A DNA stretch of 64,000 bases from Geobacter sp. (GCA_003574885.1 PJFC01000008.1:62001-126000); one strand, 5' to 3'. Shown: positions 20,238 to 30,098, counted from the stretch's first letter. Made by a program: numbers and translations. Notes: generated from the letters alone by a model not told the origin.

Positions 20238-21062
20238 TCAGTGGGCCTGCCGTAATTTCTTGCCGGAAAACACCAGCATGAAGACGATGAAATTCACAAC
20301 CACGATGCTCGCGCCGGTGGGGAGATTGAGGATGAACGAACCGAATATCCCAACCACTACCGATCCGACGGCAAGAATGGCGGCGACCAGGATGGTGGCG
20401 CGAAAGCTCACGGCGACCTGGAGCGCCGTCACGGCTGGCAGGATCAGGAGCGCCGAGATGAGCATGATCCCGACGAGCTTCATGGCGAGCACCACCGTCA
20501 GGGCAGTCAGGAGCACGAGGACCGTATTGATGGTCTTGGTCCGGATGCCCGAACTCCGGGCAAGCTCCTCGTCAAAGGTGATGGCGACCAGGTCGTAATA
20601 AAAGAAGAACACCGCCAGCAGCACGATGGTAAAAAGAACGAGCGCCAGCACCAGATCGCCGGTGCCGATGGCGAGGATGTTGCCGAACAGGTAGCTGAAC
20701 AGGTCGATGTTAAACCCGCCCGCCACGCTCGCCAGCAGCACACCGCAGGCGATCCCCAGGGATGAAACGATGCCGATGGCAGCATCGCCGTAGATGCGGG
20801 CCTTGTCGGTCAGCTTGAGGATGCCGAAGGACGACAGGAGCACGATCGGGATGGCGGCAACCGTCACTACGGCCGGGTTGATCCGGAGGAAAAGGGCTAT
20901 GGCGACACTGCCGAAGGTGACATGGGCCAGCCCGTCACCGATGAGAGACAGCCGGCGCAGTACGAGGAACACCCCGAGCACCGCACAGAGCACCGCGATG
21001 AGCGACCCGGCAACGAGCGCCCGCTGGATGAAGCCATAGCTGAGGATTTCGGAAATAGTCAT
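20238..21062 (-). CDS. znuB: zinc/manganese-type ABC transporter permease
   Basis: ABC-3 family membrane protein, LSLIGDGLAHVTFGSVAIAL. Confidence 0.88.
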   Translation of the reverse strand: MTISEILSYGFIQRALVAGSLIAVLCAVLGVFLVLRRLSLIGDGLAHVTFGSVAIALFLRINPAVVTVAAIPIVLLSSFGILKLTDKARIYGDAAIGIVSSLGIACGVLLASVAGGFNIDLFSYLFGNILAIGTGDLVLALVLFTIVLLAVFFFYYDLVAITFDEELARSSGIRTKTINTVLVLLTALTVVLAMKLVGIMLISALLILPAVTALQVAVSFRATILVAAILAVGSVVVGIFGSFILNLPTGASIVVVNFIVFMLVFSGKKLRQAH

Positions 21063-21073
21063 GGTTTACCGCT

Positions 21074-21826
21074 TTAATGCCTGTGACAAATAATGTGCTG
21101 CGCATGCTCCCCAAAAAACCCCGTCATCTCCTCCGACTGGCAGAACTGATCGAAGGTGCCGTCGAACACCACCCGCTTGTCAATGTAAAGGAAACGGGTG
21201 GCATACTTGCCGATGCTCCAGGTATCGTGGGTAACGAGGATCACCGTGGTGTTCCGCTCCCGGTTCAGGAGTTGCAGCATTTCGTAGAAGCGCTCACGGG
21301 TCTCCGGATCAAGGGCGGTGGTCGGCTCGTCCATAATGAGGAGTTCGGGCTTGCCGACGATGGCCCGGGCCAGCAGGGCACGCTGCTGCTGCCCGCCAGA
21401 CAGTTCGCCGATCAGGCGCTTCCGGATGTCCGAAATCCCCATGATGGCAAGGGTCTCTTCCACCGCAGCGTCGTCTCCCTTGACCCGGCGTTTCGGAAAC
21501 CTCTTGCCTGCCAGGAGTCCCAACCGCACCAGTTCTTCCACGGTGGCGGGGAAATTGGGGTTGAAGAATTTCAGGCGCTGGGGGAGATAGCCGATCTTCT
21601 GCCAGTCGCCGAACTGCTCCTGAGGGATGCCGAACAGGGTTATCGTCCCGTGGGCCGGGCGGTTAAGCCCGAGAAGTGTCTTGACGAGGGTGCTCTTCCC
21701 CGAGCCGTTGGGGCCGACGATCCCGAGATAATCCCCCTGCCGGACGTGGAACGTCACCTTGTCCAGTACCTCGGCGCCGTTGTAGCTGAAGCAGAGCTCC
21801 GATGTGACAACCATATCTAGCGACAT
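21074..21826 (-). CDS. znuC: metal ABC transporter ATP-binding protein
   Basis: Walker A GPNGSGKSTLV, signature LSGGQQQR, Walker B LLIMDEPTT. Confidence 0.92.
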   Translation of the reverse strand: MSLDMVVTSELCFSYNGAEVLDKVTFHVRQGDYLGIVGPNGSGKSTLVKTLLGLNRPAHGTITLFGIPQEQFGDWQKIGYLPQRLKFFNPNFPATVEELVRLGLLAGKRFPKRRVKGDDAAVEETLAIMGISDIRKRLIGELSGGQQQRALLARAIVGKPELLIMDEPTTALDPETRERFYEMLQLLNRERNTTVILVTHDTWSIGKYATRFLYIDKRVVFDGTFDQFCQSEEMTGFFGEHAQHIICHRH

Positions 21827-22761
21827 TGCAGCCCCGTCCTGAGATCGGCAAGATTCTGCTCCATGAGGGAGAAATAGGTGGCTCCCCCGTGCAGCTCATC
21901 CCGGCTGAGGTTATGGATACCGTTCAGCTTCAGCAGGGTTGCGCCGGTCTCCCGGGAAATAGTCTCCGCCACCCGGGGGGAGATCAGTTCCTCGTAAAAT
22001 ATGTACTTTGTTCCGGAACGCCGGATCTGGTCGATCATCGCCGTAAGCTTCCGGGGGCGCGGCTCCGCGTCCGCCGAGATGGCATACGCGGAGACGTACT
22101 GGAGTCCGTAGCGGTCTGCCAGGTAGCCGAAGGCATAATGGCCGCCATGGAAAAACTGCCGCGTCCCGCAGTTGGCCAGACCTTCCTGGAACTTACGGTC
22201 AAGTTCCGCCAGCTTCTGATCGTAGGCAGCGGCATTCTTCCGGTAGAAACCGGCGTTGGGCGGGTCCTTCACCTCCAGGGCCGCCGCAATGTTCTCCACC
22301 ATCTTCCGGGCATTGGAGATGCTGAGCCAGACGTGCGGATCCATGCCGGCATGGTGATGTCCCCCCTCGTTCACGTCATGCTCGTCGTCATGGTCACCGG
22401 CGGGAAGAAAGGTGATGCCCCTGCTGGCATCCACCACCGTCAGTAACCGCCGGTCGATTCCCTTGAGAAGACCTGCCACCCACGGCTCCATGTACGGATT
22501 GGTATAGACGAACATTCCTGCACGGTTGATCCGGACCATGTCCTCCGGCTTGGGTTCGAAGCTGTGGGGTTCCACGCCGGGGGGAACGAGAAGGGAAACC
22601 TCTACCCGGTCCCCCCCGACAACCCGGGCAAAATCGTAGAGAGGGAAGAGGGTCGTAACGACCTGCACTTTCCCTTTCTCCGTTGCCGGCTCCTTTTGTG
22701 TACAGGCCCCGAGGGGAAGAATCAAAAATAGCATTACTACACACCAACGGAGATATTTCAT
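21817..22761 (-). CDS. znuA: metal ABC transporter substrate-binding lipoprotein
   Basis: Lipobox LPLGAC, His-rich DHDDEHDVNEGGHHHAGMDPHVWLS. Confidence 0.9.
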   Translation of the reverse strand: MKYLRWCVVMLFLILPLGACTQKEPATEKGKVQVVTTLFPLYDFARVVGGDRVEVSLLVPPGVEPHSFEPKPEDMVRINRAGMFVYTNPYMEPWVAGLLKGIDRRLLTVVDASRGITFLPAGDHDDEHDVNEGGHHHAGMDPHVWLSISNARKMVENIAAALEVKDPPNAGFYRKNAAAYDQKLAELDRKFQEGLANCGTRQFFHGGHYAFGYLADRYGLQYVSAYAISADAEPRPRKLTAMIDQIRRSGTKYIFYEELISPRVAETISRETGATLLKLNGIHNLSRDELHGGATYFSLMEQNLADLRTGLQCR

Positions 22762-23201
22762 GCCGAAGCCTCCCGTCCGGCCCGGAGACATGCCTGGCAG
22801 AGGCCGTTTGCCTGGACGATGTGGGAAAGCACCCTACCGCCGACCTGCTTCTCCAGTTCCTCCAGCCCGCAGCACTCCAGGTCCTCCACCGTCCGACAGG
22901 CCAGGCAGACGAAATGATGGTGATGGCTGCGGTTGGGGCAAAAATAGTAATAGAGCTGCCGGTTGGGATGGAGAACCTTGGTGATCACGCCACCGGCAGC
23001 CAGCTCCTCCAGATTGCGGTAGACGGTCGGAAGACCGATCCGGGCAAACTCCCCCTGGAGTCGCTTGTGCACTTCCTCAGGACTGACGTAGGTCGTAGCA
23101 GTGGAGAGAGCGGTGAGGGTTGCCAGTCGCCGGGGCGTGACCTTGAGATGCAGCTCTTTCAGCATGGCAGCGAAATCGTGGTGCATGGGGCGAGGCCTCA
23201 T
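22758..23201 (-). CDS. Fur family regulator (Zur/PerR-like)
   Basis: Fur-family HHHHFVCLACRTVEDLECCG, HTH region, C-terminal CQACL; start uncertain (23186 also possible). Confidence 0.88.
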   Translation of the reverse strand: MRPRPMHHDFAAMLKELHLKVTPRRLATLTALSTATTYVSPEEVHKRLQGEFARIGLPTVYRNLEELAAGGVITKVLHPNRQLYYYFCPNRSHHHHFVCLACRTVEDLECCGLEELEKQVGGRVLSHIVQANGLCQACLRAGREASA

Positions 23202-23211
23202 CCTAAATAAA

Positions 23212-23224
23212 AATGGTTTCCATT
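23212..23224. promoter_or_regulatory. small palindrome upstream of fur-znu operon, possible autoregulatory site
   Basis: AATGG-TTT-CCATT in AT-rich flank just upstream of Fur-family gene. Confidence 0.35.
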
Positions 23225-23284
23225 GAGATAATAGCGGTCCCGTGCCGGATGTCAAGGATAAAGGGGCGGAAGGGGGTAGTACCC

Positions 23285-24364
23285 TCAGGTGGTCAGAGCA
23301 GCTGCCAGGGCAGCGAGGAGCCGTACGTTCTCCTCACGGCTCCGCACCGCGACACGGAAGAAACGATCGGCAAGGCCGGTAAAGCTGGCGCAGTTTCTCA
23401 GGAGAATCCGTTCTGTGAGGAGCCTGCGACAGAGCTCTCCAGCAGCCGGTCCCTGCTCAATCTCCACGAGCAGGTAGTTGGCAGCGGACGGGTACGGTTT
23501 CAGACCGGCAATCCGGCCCAGACCGGCCATAAGCAACCCCCGCTCTCCGGAAACAGCTAAGAGGGTCCGTTCCCGATACTCTCTATCAGCCAGGGACGCA
23601 ATTCCCGCCACCTGGGCCACGCCGTTGACGCTCCAGGGACCACGCAGCGTCTGCAGGCGATTGATTACCCCGGGTGAACCGATGGCGCAGCCGAGCCGCA
23701 ATCCGGGGAGGGCATAGAATTTGGTCAGGGAGCGAAAGATCACGGCCCGATCATTCCGGCACACCAGATCCTTCGCCGATCCCTCTTCACAGAAATCCAT
23801 GAAAGCCTCGTCCAGAACCAGGAAGGTCCCTGCAGAGCGGCAGATATCCAGCAGCTCTCCCACCTCGGCACGGGAAATGAGCCGGCCGGTCGGATTGCCC
23901 GGGTTACCGAGGAAGAGGATATCGGACCCTTCTCCCAGCTGCCCCCGAAGCCTTTCCAGGTTGAGCTCAAATCCATCGACAGGGCGCAACTCATGGTAGT
24001 CTACGGACCAGCCGGCCAGCGCCAAGGCCTTGGCATACTCGGCAAAGGGGGGAGCAATGACCAGCCCCCTCTTTCCCTCAACCAGCCGGGGAGCCAGATA
24101 GATCAGCTCCGTCGAACCGTTGGCCACGCAGATGTTCTGATCGGTTACCCCATGGAGCGCCGCCAGCGAGTGCCTGAGCTCCGCCGCCTCGCTGTCCGGA
24201 TAGTGGAGCAACCGGTCAAAGGAGCCCATGACCGCCTCCCGCACGCCAGGCGCCATGCCGAGGGGATTGATGCTGGCGGAAAAGTCAAGCAGCTCCTCCG
24301 GAGCGATCCCGAGGGAACGGGCAACGGCAAAGACATTGCCGCCATGTTCGAAGTCAGTGGACAT
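23285..24364 (-). CDS. cobD: threonine-phosphate decarboxylase / histidinol-phosphate aminotransferase-like
   Basis: HGGNVFAVARSLGIAPEELLDFSASINPLG; located next to cbiB. Confidence 0.88.
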   Translation of the reverse strand: MSTDFEHGGNVFAVARSLGIAPEELLDFSASINPLGMAPGVREAVMGSFDRLLHYPDSEAAELRHSLAALHGVTDQNICVANGSTELIYLAPRLVEGKRGLVIAPPFAEYAKALALAGWSVDYHELRPVDGFELNLERLRGQLGEGSDILFLGNPGNPTGRLISRAEVGELLDICRSAGTFLVLDEAFMDFCEEGSAKDLVCRNDRAVIFRSLTKFYALPGLRLGCAIGSPGVINRLQTLRGPWSVNGVAQVAGIASLADREYRERTLLAVSGERGLLMAGLGRIAGLKPYPSAANYLLVEIEQGPAAGELCRRLLTERILLRNCASFTGLADRFFRVAVRSREENVRLLAALAAALTT

Positions 24365-24432
24365 GCTTCCTGAACCTTTCACCACGAAAACGCAGAGATA
24401 TGCAGCATCAGAACGGGACACGGGTTAGAGGC

Positions 24433-24606
24433 GAAAACTTCTAATGGAACGCGGAAAAAGCGGAAAAACACGGATAAAAACGGATTTAACGGTAAAACCA
24501 GACTCAATGCTCTATCCGCCGTTATCCGGTGTTTCCGCTTCTTCCGTGTACTATTTGGTTTTGGTTTATCCGTTTTCATCCGCGAACAAATTGCCGTTAA
24601 CGTCCT
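24433..24606. repeat. intergenic hairpin-type repeat, copy R2
   Basis: aacgcggaaaaagcggaaaaacacggataaaaacgg … atccgccgttatccggtgtttccgcttcttccgtg. Confidence 0.75.
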
Positions 24607-24611
24607 CAAGC

Positions 24612-25568
24612 CTATGCAATCAGCCACATACCGAGCCACACTCCCGTCAGGAGAAACAGCGTACCGTACATGAGGCGCACGGCGCCTCGATAGGCGGCCT
24701 GATCGAGCGGCTTGTCCGGATCGCCGATGGTCGGTTTCGCCACCGGTTTTCCGAAGTAGAAATTCGTTCCACCGAGTTGCACCCCCAGTGCCCCGGCCGC
24801 CGCCGCCTCGGGAATGCCGCTGTTGGGTGAGCTGTGGTTGTGGCCATCGCGACGCATTATCCGCCAGGCGTTCCGGCCGGAGAGACCGACGAGTGTGGCC
24901 GCCACAACCATGAGAAGGCCAGTCAGACGAGCCGGTATCCAGTTGACCAGATCGTCAAAACGGGCTGAGGCCCGGCCGAACTGGAGGTAGCGCTCGTTCT
25001 TGTAGCCGACCATGGAGTCAAGGGTGTTGACCGCCTTATAGGCAAGCGCCAGGGGGGGACCGCCGAGCATGAGGCAGCAGAGGGGAGCGATCACCCCGTC
25101 GGAGGTGTTCTCCGCCACGGTCTCCACCACACCCCGCCAGATTTCCGGCTCATCCAGCTCCGCCGTGTCCCGGCCGACGATGAAAGAGAGGTAACGCCGT
25201 GCCCCGTCGAGGTCGCCCCGGCCGAGAGCGTCAGCTACCAGCCGTGATTCACGGTGGAGCGAACGGGCGGCGAGACAGTTCCAGGCGAGAATGACCGCCA
25301 CGACAAAACCAGCAGCGGAGTTCAGGGCAGAAGCCCCCCGCAGGACAGCCAGTGAAAGGCCAAAGGTGATGCCGACCGTCATGACGAGGAGGACAATCCC
25401 TGCCAGAAATTCGGAAGGAATCAGCCGGCGCAGGCGCGGTTCCTGGAACGTAACGAGCCAACCGATTCCCACCACCGGATGGGGAAACCAGCGCGGATCA
25501 CCGAGGAGGAGGTCGAGGAAAATGGCGGCAAGGACCACTGCCGTGGTATGGGGAAAAGGTACTATCAC
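24612..25568 (-). CDS. cbiB: adenosylcobinamide-phosphate synthase
   Basis: DLLLGDPRWFPHPVVGIGWLV…NTSDGVIAPLCCLMLGGPPLALAYKAVNTLDSMVGYKNERY. Confidence 0.93.
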   Translation of the reverse strand: MIVPFPHTTAVVLAAIFLDLLLGDPRWFPHPVVGIGWLVTFQEPRLRRLIPSEFLAGIVLLVMTVGITFGLSLAVLRGASALNSAAGFVVAVILAWNCLAARSLHRESRLVADALGRGDLDGARRYLSFIVGRDTAELDEPEIWRGVVETVAENTSDGVIAPLCCLMLGGPPLALAYKAVNTLDSMVGYKNERYLQFGRASARFDDLVNWIPARLTGLLMVVAATLVGLSGRNAWRIMRRDGHNHSSPNSGIPEAAAAGALGVQLGGTNFYFGKPVAKPTIGDPDKPLDQAAYRGAVRLMYGTLFLLTGVWLGMWLIA

Positions 25569-25599
25569 GTAGTCCTGAACTGTTCGTAACTATGGGATG

Positions 25600-25750
25600 G
25601 GATTAATACGGAAAAAATCCCCAACCCGGAATAGTACGCGGAAGAAGCGGAATAAACCGGATACCGGCGGATAAAATCATAATCGAATTGGTGTTGCCGT
25701 TAAATCCACCTTTATCCGTAGCTTCCGCTTTTTCCGTATCCCATTACCAG
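25600..25750. repeat. intergenic hairpin-type repeat, copy R3
   Basis: tacgcggaagaagcggaataaaccggataccggcggataaaa … aaatccacctttatccgtagcttccgctttttccgt. Confidence 0.7.
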
Positions 25751-25773
25751 GTTTTTTGTTTCTGCCTCATCGG

Positions 25774-28116
25774 TTACCCTTCCGTGGCATCCAGACCGCA
25801 GATGGCCAGCAAACGCTCCATGTCCAGGTGCTTCTCCAGGTGCGCAGCCAGGAGATCGAAGGGGTCTTCCAACGCTCCTGTGGTTACCGGCAGCAGGAGC
25901 CCCTTTTCCTTCCTGATACGGTTCAGGTAGGCGGTGCGGAACGGGTCATTATCAAAAATGCCATGCAGATAGGTGCCGAACACACGCCCGTCAGGGGAGA
26001 CAGCACCGTCCCTTACCTTCACCGGATTGCCCGACCGGCTGGAGATGAAGGCAAATGACCGCGAACCATCGCCGACCAGCGTTTCCCCCATGTGGATCTC
26101 GTAGCCGCTCAGCTCCGTGGACCGGCACTTGGGCGCAACTACGCCACCCCCTTGCAGCAGCTGGGCCTCAACCTGGTGGGTCTCTTTTTCCGGGAGCATG
26201 GTGGTAATGGCGTCGAGGAGTCCCAACCCGTCAGCCTCGACAATGGGGGACTCCATGCCGATCGGGTCGAGGATATGCTTGCCGAGCATCTGGTAACCGC
26301 CGCAGATGCCGGCGATCCGTCCCGGAAAGGCCAGTATCGCCCCGAACAGCCCACCCTCGATGAGAAAAAAGAGATCGGCAATTGTCGACTTGCTCCCCGG
26401 CAGGATGAGAACGTCGAGTCCCGTCAGATCCTGGGGCTCTTCAACATACCGGAGCGCCACGTCCGGCTCCCCTTCCAGGGCGTCGAAGTCGGTATAGTTG
26501 GAGATGCGCGGCAGCTTCACCACGCCAACATGTATTTTATCTTTTGCAGTTCCCCGTCCCCGGTTCTCCGTCCCCTGTCCCCGTCTTGTCAGCGCGACGC
26601 TGTCCTCCTCCGGCAGGCGGAACCCGGTGAAATAGGGGACCACGCCGAGCACCGGCACGCCGGTCCGCCGCTCCACAAACTCGATTCCCGAGGTGAGGAG
26701 TGAAGGGTCGCCGCGAAACTTGTTGATAACCACCCCTTCTACCAGTACCCGTTCGGCGGGATCCAGCAACTCCAGTGTGCCGACGATCTGGGCGAAGACT
26801 CCCCCCCGGTCGATATCGGCAACAAGGATAACCGGGCTGCCGGCCATTTTCGCCACCCGCAGGTTTGCGATATCATGGGCTTTCAGATTGATCTCGGCGA
26901 TGCTCCCCGCCCCCTCGATGACGACGAAGTCATTGGCCGCCATCAGACGGCCGTAGCTCTCCTCCACTTTCCTGAACGCCTTCGGCTTGTAGGCATTGTA
27001 CTCTCGAACCGACATGGTGCCGACCACCTTCCCCTGGATGATGACCTGGCTCCCCGTGTCGGAATTGGGCTTCAACAGCACCGGGTTCATATCGGTGTGG
27101 GGAGCAAGACAGCAGGCCGCGGCCTGCACCGCCTGGGCCCGGCCGATCTCGCCACCTTCGGGCGTCACTGCCGAGTTAAGGGCCATGTTCTGAGATTTGA
27201 ACGGCGCCACCGTCAAGCCGCGCCGCTTCAGGATGCGGCAGATGCCGGCGGTCAGCACCGACTTTCCGACGTCTGACCCGGTGCCGCAGATCATCAGGGC
27301 CTTGCCCTGGCGGGGTTCAAGGTTCAAGGTTCGAGGTTCAAGGTTATCTGTGCCTGTTGGACGTTGAACGGTGAACGTTGACCTGTTCTCATAGCCTCGC
27401 GGCGTTATCATCCGCCCCTCGTCGTCCACGAAGGTAGTGGAGTTGCCGATGATGACGAGGGAGAACATGTCGATCTTGTGATCGAGCATTTCCTCAAGGG
27501 TGGTAACAACCCGCTTCTCCCCCGCGCGCAGGGCGTTCCGGACGATCCCCACCGGCGTGGCGGAGGCCCTGGAGGAGAGCATGATTCGTCGGGCCTCTTC
27601 GATCTGGGTTACCCGTCCCTTGCTGCGGGGGTTGTAGAGAGCGACAACGAAATCGGCAGTCGCCACCGCCCCCAGACGCCGCTTGATAGCACCCCACGGC
27701 GTCAGCAGGTCCGAAAGGGAGATTACCGCAAAGTCATGCATGAGGGGGGCGCCAAGCACCGCCGCGGCTGCCTGGACCGCCGACACCCCCGGCACGATGA
27801 CCACCTCCAGCGGGGTCTGCAGTTCGCGAGCCAGTTCCAGCACCAGCCCTGCCATGCCGTAAATCCCCGCATCACCGCCGGATACCAGGGCCACATTCCG
27901 CCCCTCAGCCGCAATGAGGAGCGCCTCGCGACAGCGCTCCACCTCGCCGCGCATACCGGACGACACCACGTCCTTACCCCAGAGGAGCGGAGCGATCAAA
28001 TCCAGGTAGGTCTTGTAGCCGACCACCACCTCCGCCGCCTCCAGCGCCGACCGCGCCTCGTACGTCATATGTTTCAGATCGCCGGGGCCGGTCCCGACGA
28101 CGAATAACTTGGACAT
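25774..28116 (-). CDS. fusion protein: precorrin-3B C17-methyltransferase (CbiH/CobJ) + cobyric acid synthase (CobQ/CbiP)
   Basis: N-terminus KLFVVGTGPGDLKHMTYEARSALEAAEVVVGYKTYLDLI, then after a low-complexity linker MICGTGSDVGKSVLTAGICRILKRRG and CobQ GATase domain (LPGSKSTIADL, GICGGYQMLG); single uninterrupted 780-aa frame. Confidence 0.92.
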   Translation of the reverse strand: MSKLFVVGTGPGDLKHMTYEARSALEAAEVVVGYKTYLDLIAPLLWGKDVVSSGMRGEVERCREALLIAAEGRNVALVSGGDAGIYGMAGLVLELARELQTPLEVVIVPGVSAVQAAAAVLGAPLMHDFAVISLSDLLTPWGAIKRRLGAVATADFVVALYNPRSKGRVTQIEEARRIMLSSRASATPVGIVRNALRAGEKRVVTTLEEMLDHKIDMFSLVIIGNSTTFVDDEGRMITPRGYENRSTFTVQRPTGTDNLEPRTLNLEPRQGKALMICGTGSDVGKSVLTAGICRILKRRGLTVAPFKSQNMALNSAVTPEGGEIGRAQAVQAAACCLAPHTDMNPVLLKPNSDTGSQVIIQGKVVGTMSVREYNAYKPKAFRKVEESYGRLMAANDFVVIEGAGSIAEINLKAHDIANLRVAKMAGSPVILVADIDRGGVFAQIVGTLELLDPAERVLVEGVVINKFRGDPSLLTSGIEFVERRTGVPVLGVVPYFTGFRLPEEDSVALTRRGQGTENRGRGTAKDKIHVGVVKLPRISNYTDFDALEGEPDVALRYVEEPQDLTGLDVLILPGSKSTIADLFFLIEGGLFGAILAFPGRIAGICGGYQMLGKHILDPIGMESPIVEADGLGLLDAITTMLPEKETHQVEAQLLQGGGVVAPKCRSTELSGYEIHMGETLVGDGSRSFAFISSRSGNPVKVRDGAVSPDGRVFGTYLHGIFDNDPFRTAYLNRIRKEKGLLLPVTTGALEDPFDLLAAHLEKHLDMERLLAICGLDATEG

Positions 28117-28143
28117 AAAAAAACCTCAATCAATTAATCTGTC

Positions 28144-29199
28144 TCACGCCACTTCCGCGACCGCCAGGGTCACATTCCCGCTTTTCACCTTTTTCAGCAG
28201 CAGGGTTCCTCCTCCCGACGCCAGGACCGCAGCTGGTTCGGCCACGCCGTTGGCACCGATGGCAGCCTGGGCATGGGGGGACGGAGGTGAAGGGACCGGG
28301 ACGCCGTTCAGTTCCTCACTCTCATAACAGACGAGGGTCAGTCCGTACTTGCCGGCAAAGGAGAGCAGCCCTGGCTCATCCCGCTTGGCAACAGCCGTGG
28401 CGATACACTTTACGCTCCTGATGGACAGGAAAAGCCTCTTCAGGTTAGCCAGTACAACGTCCTCGATTTCGTCGGCGGTCGTGCCGCTGTTGCAGCCGAT
28501 CCCGAGCACCAGGTTCTGGGGCCTGAGCACCAGCAACCGTTCCGACTGGAGTTGGGACGGCAGGTACCGGTTGGTGACGAAAAGGCATCCCCTGGCCGAA
28601 CTCTGAAGCGCTTCCAGGAAGGTGTCGAAAAAGGTGAGCTTCCCCCGGCCGTGGCAGTAGGAACGGACCCGTTCCGACGGATCGACCACGGCGATCTCGT
28701 CGCCGTCAAGCAGCAGGGCATTGAGAGTCTTGACCCGGCAGAGGTCATCGATCACCCACCCCTCCTCCTTGGCCAGCATATCGAAGGACGGCAGATCATT
28801 GACGTCAGTGGCGGTGGTGATCACCTCCCGGGCACCGGTGATGAAGGCGCAGCGGCAGGCCAACTCGTTAGCCCCACCTAGGTGCCCGGAAAGGAGTGAG
28901 ATGGCGAACCGCCCTCCGTCGTCCATCACGACCACAGCGGGATCCTTCTCTTTCCCCTCCAGAAGCGGCGCCACCAGACGGACAACGATGCCGGCGGCCA
29001 TGATGAAGACGAATCCTTCCGTCTCAGGCCAGAGCGCCCGCACCAGGCCGGACAATTCGCCGCTGAACCCCTGCGCCCCCTTACCCGCCTGCCCCGCATA
29101 CTTCTGCAGGACAAACAGCCGGGCGTCGGGGAAGCCTTCCCTGAGGCGCGTCCCGAGCCGTGCACCATTGCGGGTTATGGCGATAACAACAATCTTCAT
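28144..29199 (-). CDS. cbiG: cobalt-precorrin-5A hydrolase
   Basis: CbiG N-terminal, central (PLLEGKEKDPAVVVMDDGGRFAISLLSGHLGGANELA) and C-terminal (LGIGCNSGTTADEIEDVV) motifs. Confidence 0.9.
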   Translation of the reverse strand: MKIVVIAITRNGARLGTRLREGFPDARLFVLQKYAGQAGKGAQGFSGELSGLVRALWPETEGFVFIMAAGIVVRLVAPLLEGKEKDPAVVVMDDGGRFAISLLSGHLGGANELACRCAFITGAREVITTATDVNDLPSFDMLAKEEGWVIDDLCRVKTLNALLLDGDEIAVVDPSERVRSYCHGRGKLTFFDTFLEALQSSARGCLFVTNRYLPSQLQSERLLVLRPQNLVLGIGCNSGTTADEIEDVVLANLKRLFLSIRSVKCIATAVAKRDEPGLLSFAGKYGLTLVCYESEELNGVPVPSPPSPHAQAAIGANGVAEPAAVLASGGGTLLLKKVKSGNVTLAVAEVA

Positions 29200-29300
29200 C
29201 ACTGCATCCGCCTGATCATCCATCACGTCAGCCGACCGGACATCTCCTTGAAACTTACACCCATGACAGTCCGACATGCGGGTCGCCGGCATCTCGATCG

Positions 29301-30074
29301 TTATTCAACAATGACAGTGCTCTTGTCCACTCCCGTATTGCCATTGACGGCATCGAATGCGTACACCGTAATCCCGTAGGCTCCTGCTTCCGTTATCTCC
29401 ATGGATGCGGCAAACTGGCTCGGTTTGCCGGCATATTTCAGCGGCAGTTCGCCAACCGGTTTACCGTCACGCGTGATGAGCGCCTTAACCTCGTACCTGT
29501 TGGCATCCCACACTCCATCAGCCGAAACGGGACAGCCGCACATCATAATCACGTTCGCCTGTACATCGAACTTCACCGGCAGCTGTTTCGTCGAATACCT
29601 GGTATGCGCAGGGGGAGCAAGGACGTCCACCGCGAATCCGGGCATCTCCATCACCAGGCCATCCCCCTGGACGATATCCTTGCCAGGGATGATCCACTGG
29701 GTAAGAGTGATGGTGTTTGCGGACTGCCGCTGGGCCAGGGGACCGAAGGCCTTCACCTCGACGAGTGTCGGCTCGTTGATGTCGATCGTCGCAGTGTATT
29801 TGGCGGTTTTCTCGTCAGAGAGAGGGACATTCCGCTGATGGGGTTCTTCCATTATATGGTCCGTCTTCCCGGTAGCCCCCGCCGTCACCCCTTTGGCCAG
29901 CAGCTCTCCGGTATCGACGTTTTTCACGGTAATGAGTGCCCCGCCCATGCCGGACCCAAGGAACTTTGCATCTTTGGTCCTGACCTTGACCACTATCCTG
30001 GTCGGAACCGCCCACGCCGGTACCGAACTCATGATTGTGGCCACAAGCACCAATCGTGAAAGCTGTCTTTTCAT
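29301..30074 (-). CDS. secreted protein of unknown function embedded in cob operon
   Basis: Signal peptide MKRQLSRLVLVATIMSSVPAWA, CGC motif, 257 aa, same strand and tight spacing. Confidence 0.8.
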   Translation of the reverse strand: MKRQLSRLVLVATIMSSVPAWAVPTRIVVKVRTKDAKFLGSGMGGALITVKNVDTGELLAKGVTAGATGKTDHIMEEPHQRNVPLSDEKTAKYTATIDINEPTLVEVKAFGPLAQRQSANTITLTQWIIPGKDIVQGDGLVMEMPGFAVDVLAPPAHTRYSTKQLPVKFDVQANVIMMCGCPVSADGVWDANRYEVKALITRDGKPVGELPLKYAGKPSQFAASMEITEAGAYGITVYAFDAVNGNTGVDKSTVIVE

Positions 30075-30098
30075 TTATCACCATTTCCCTGCAGGTAA

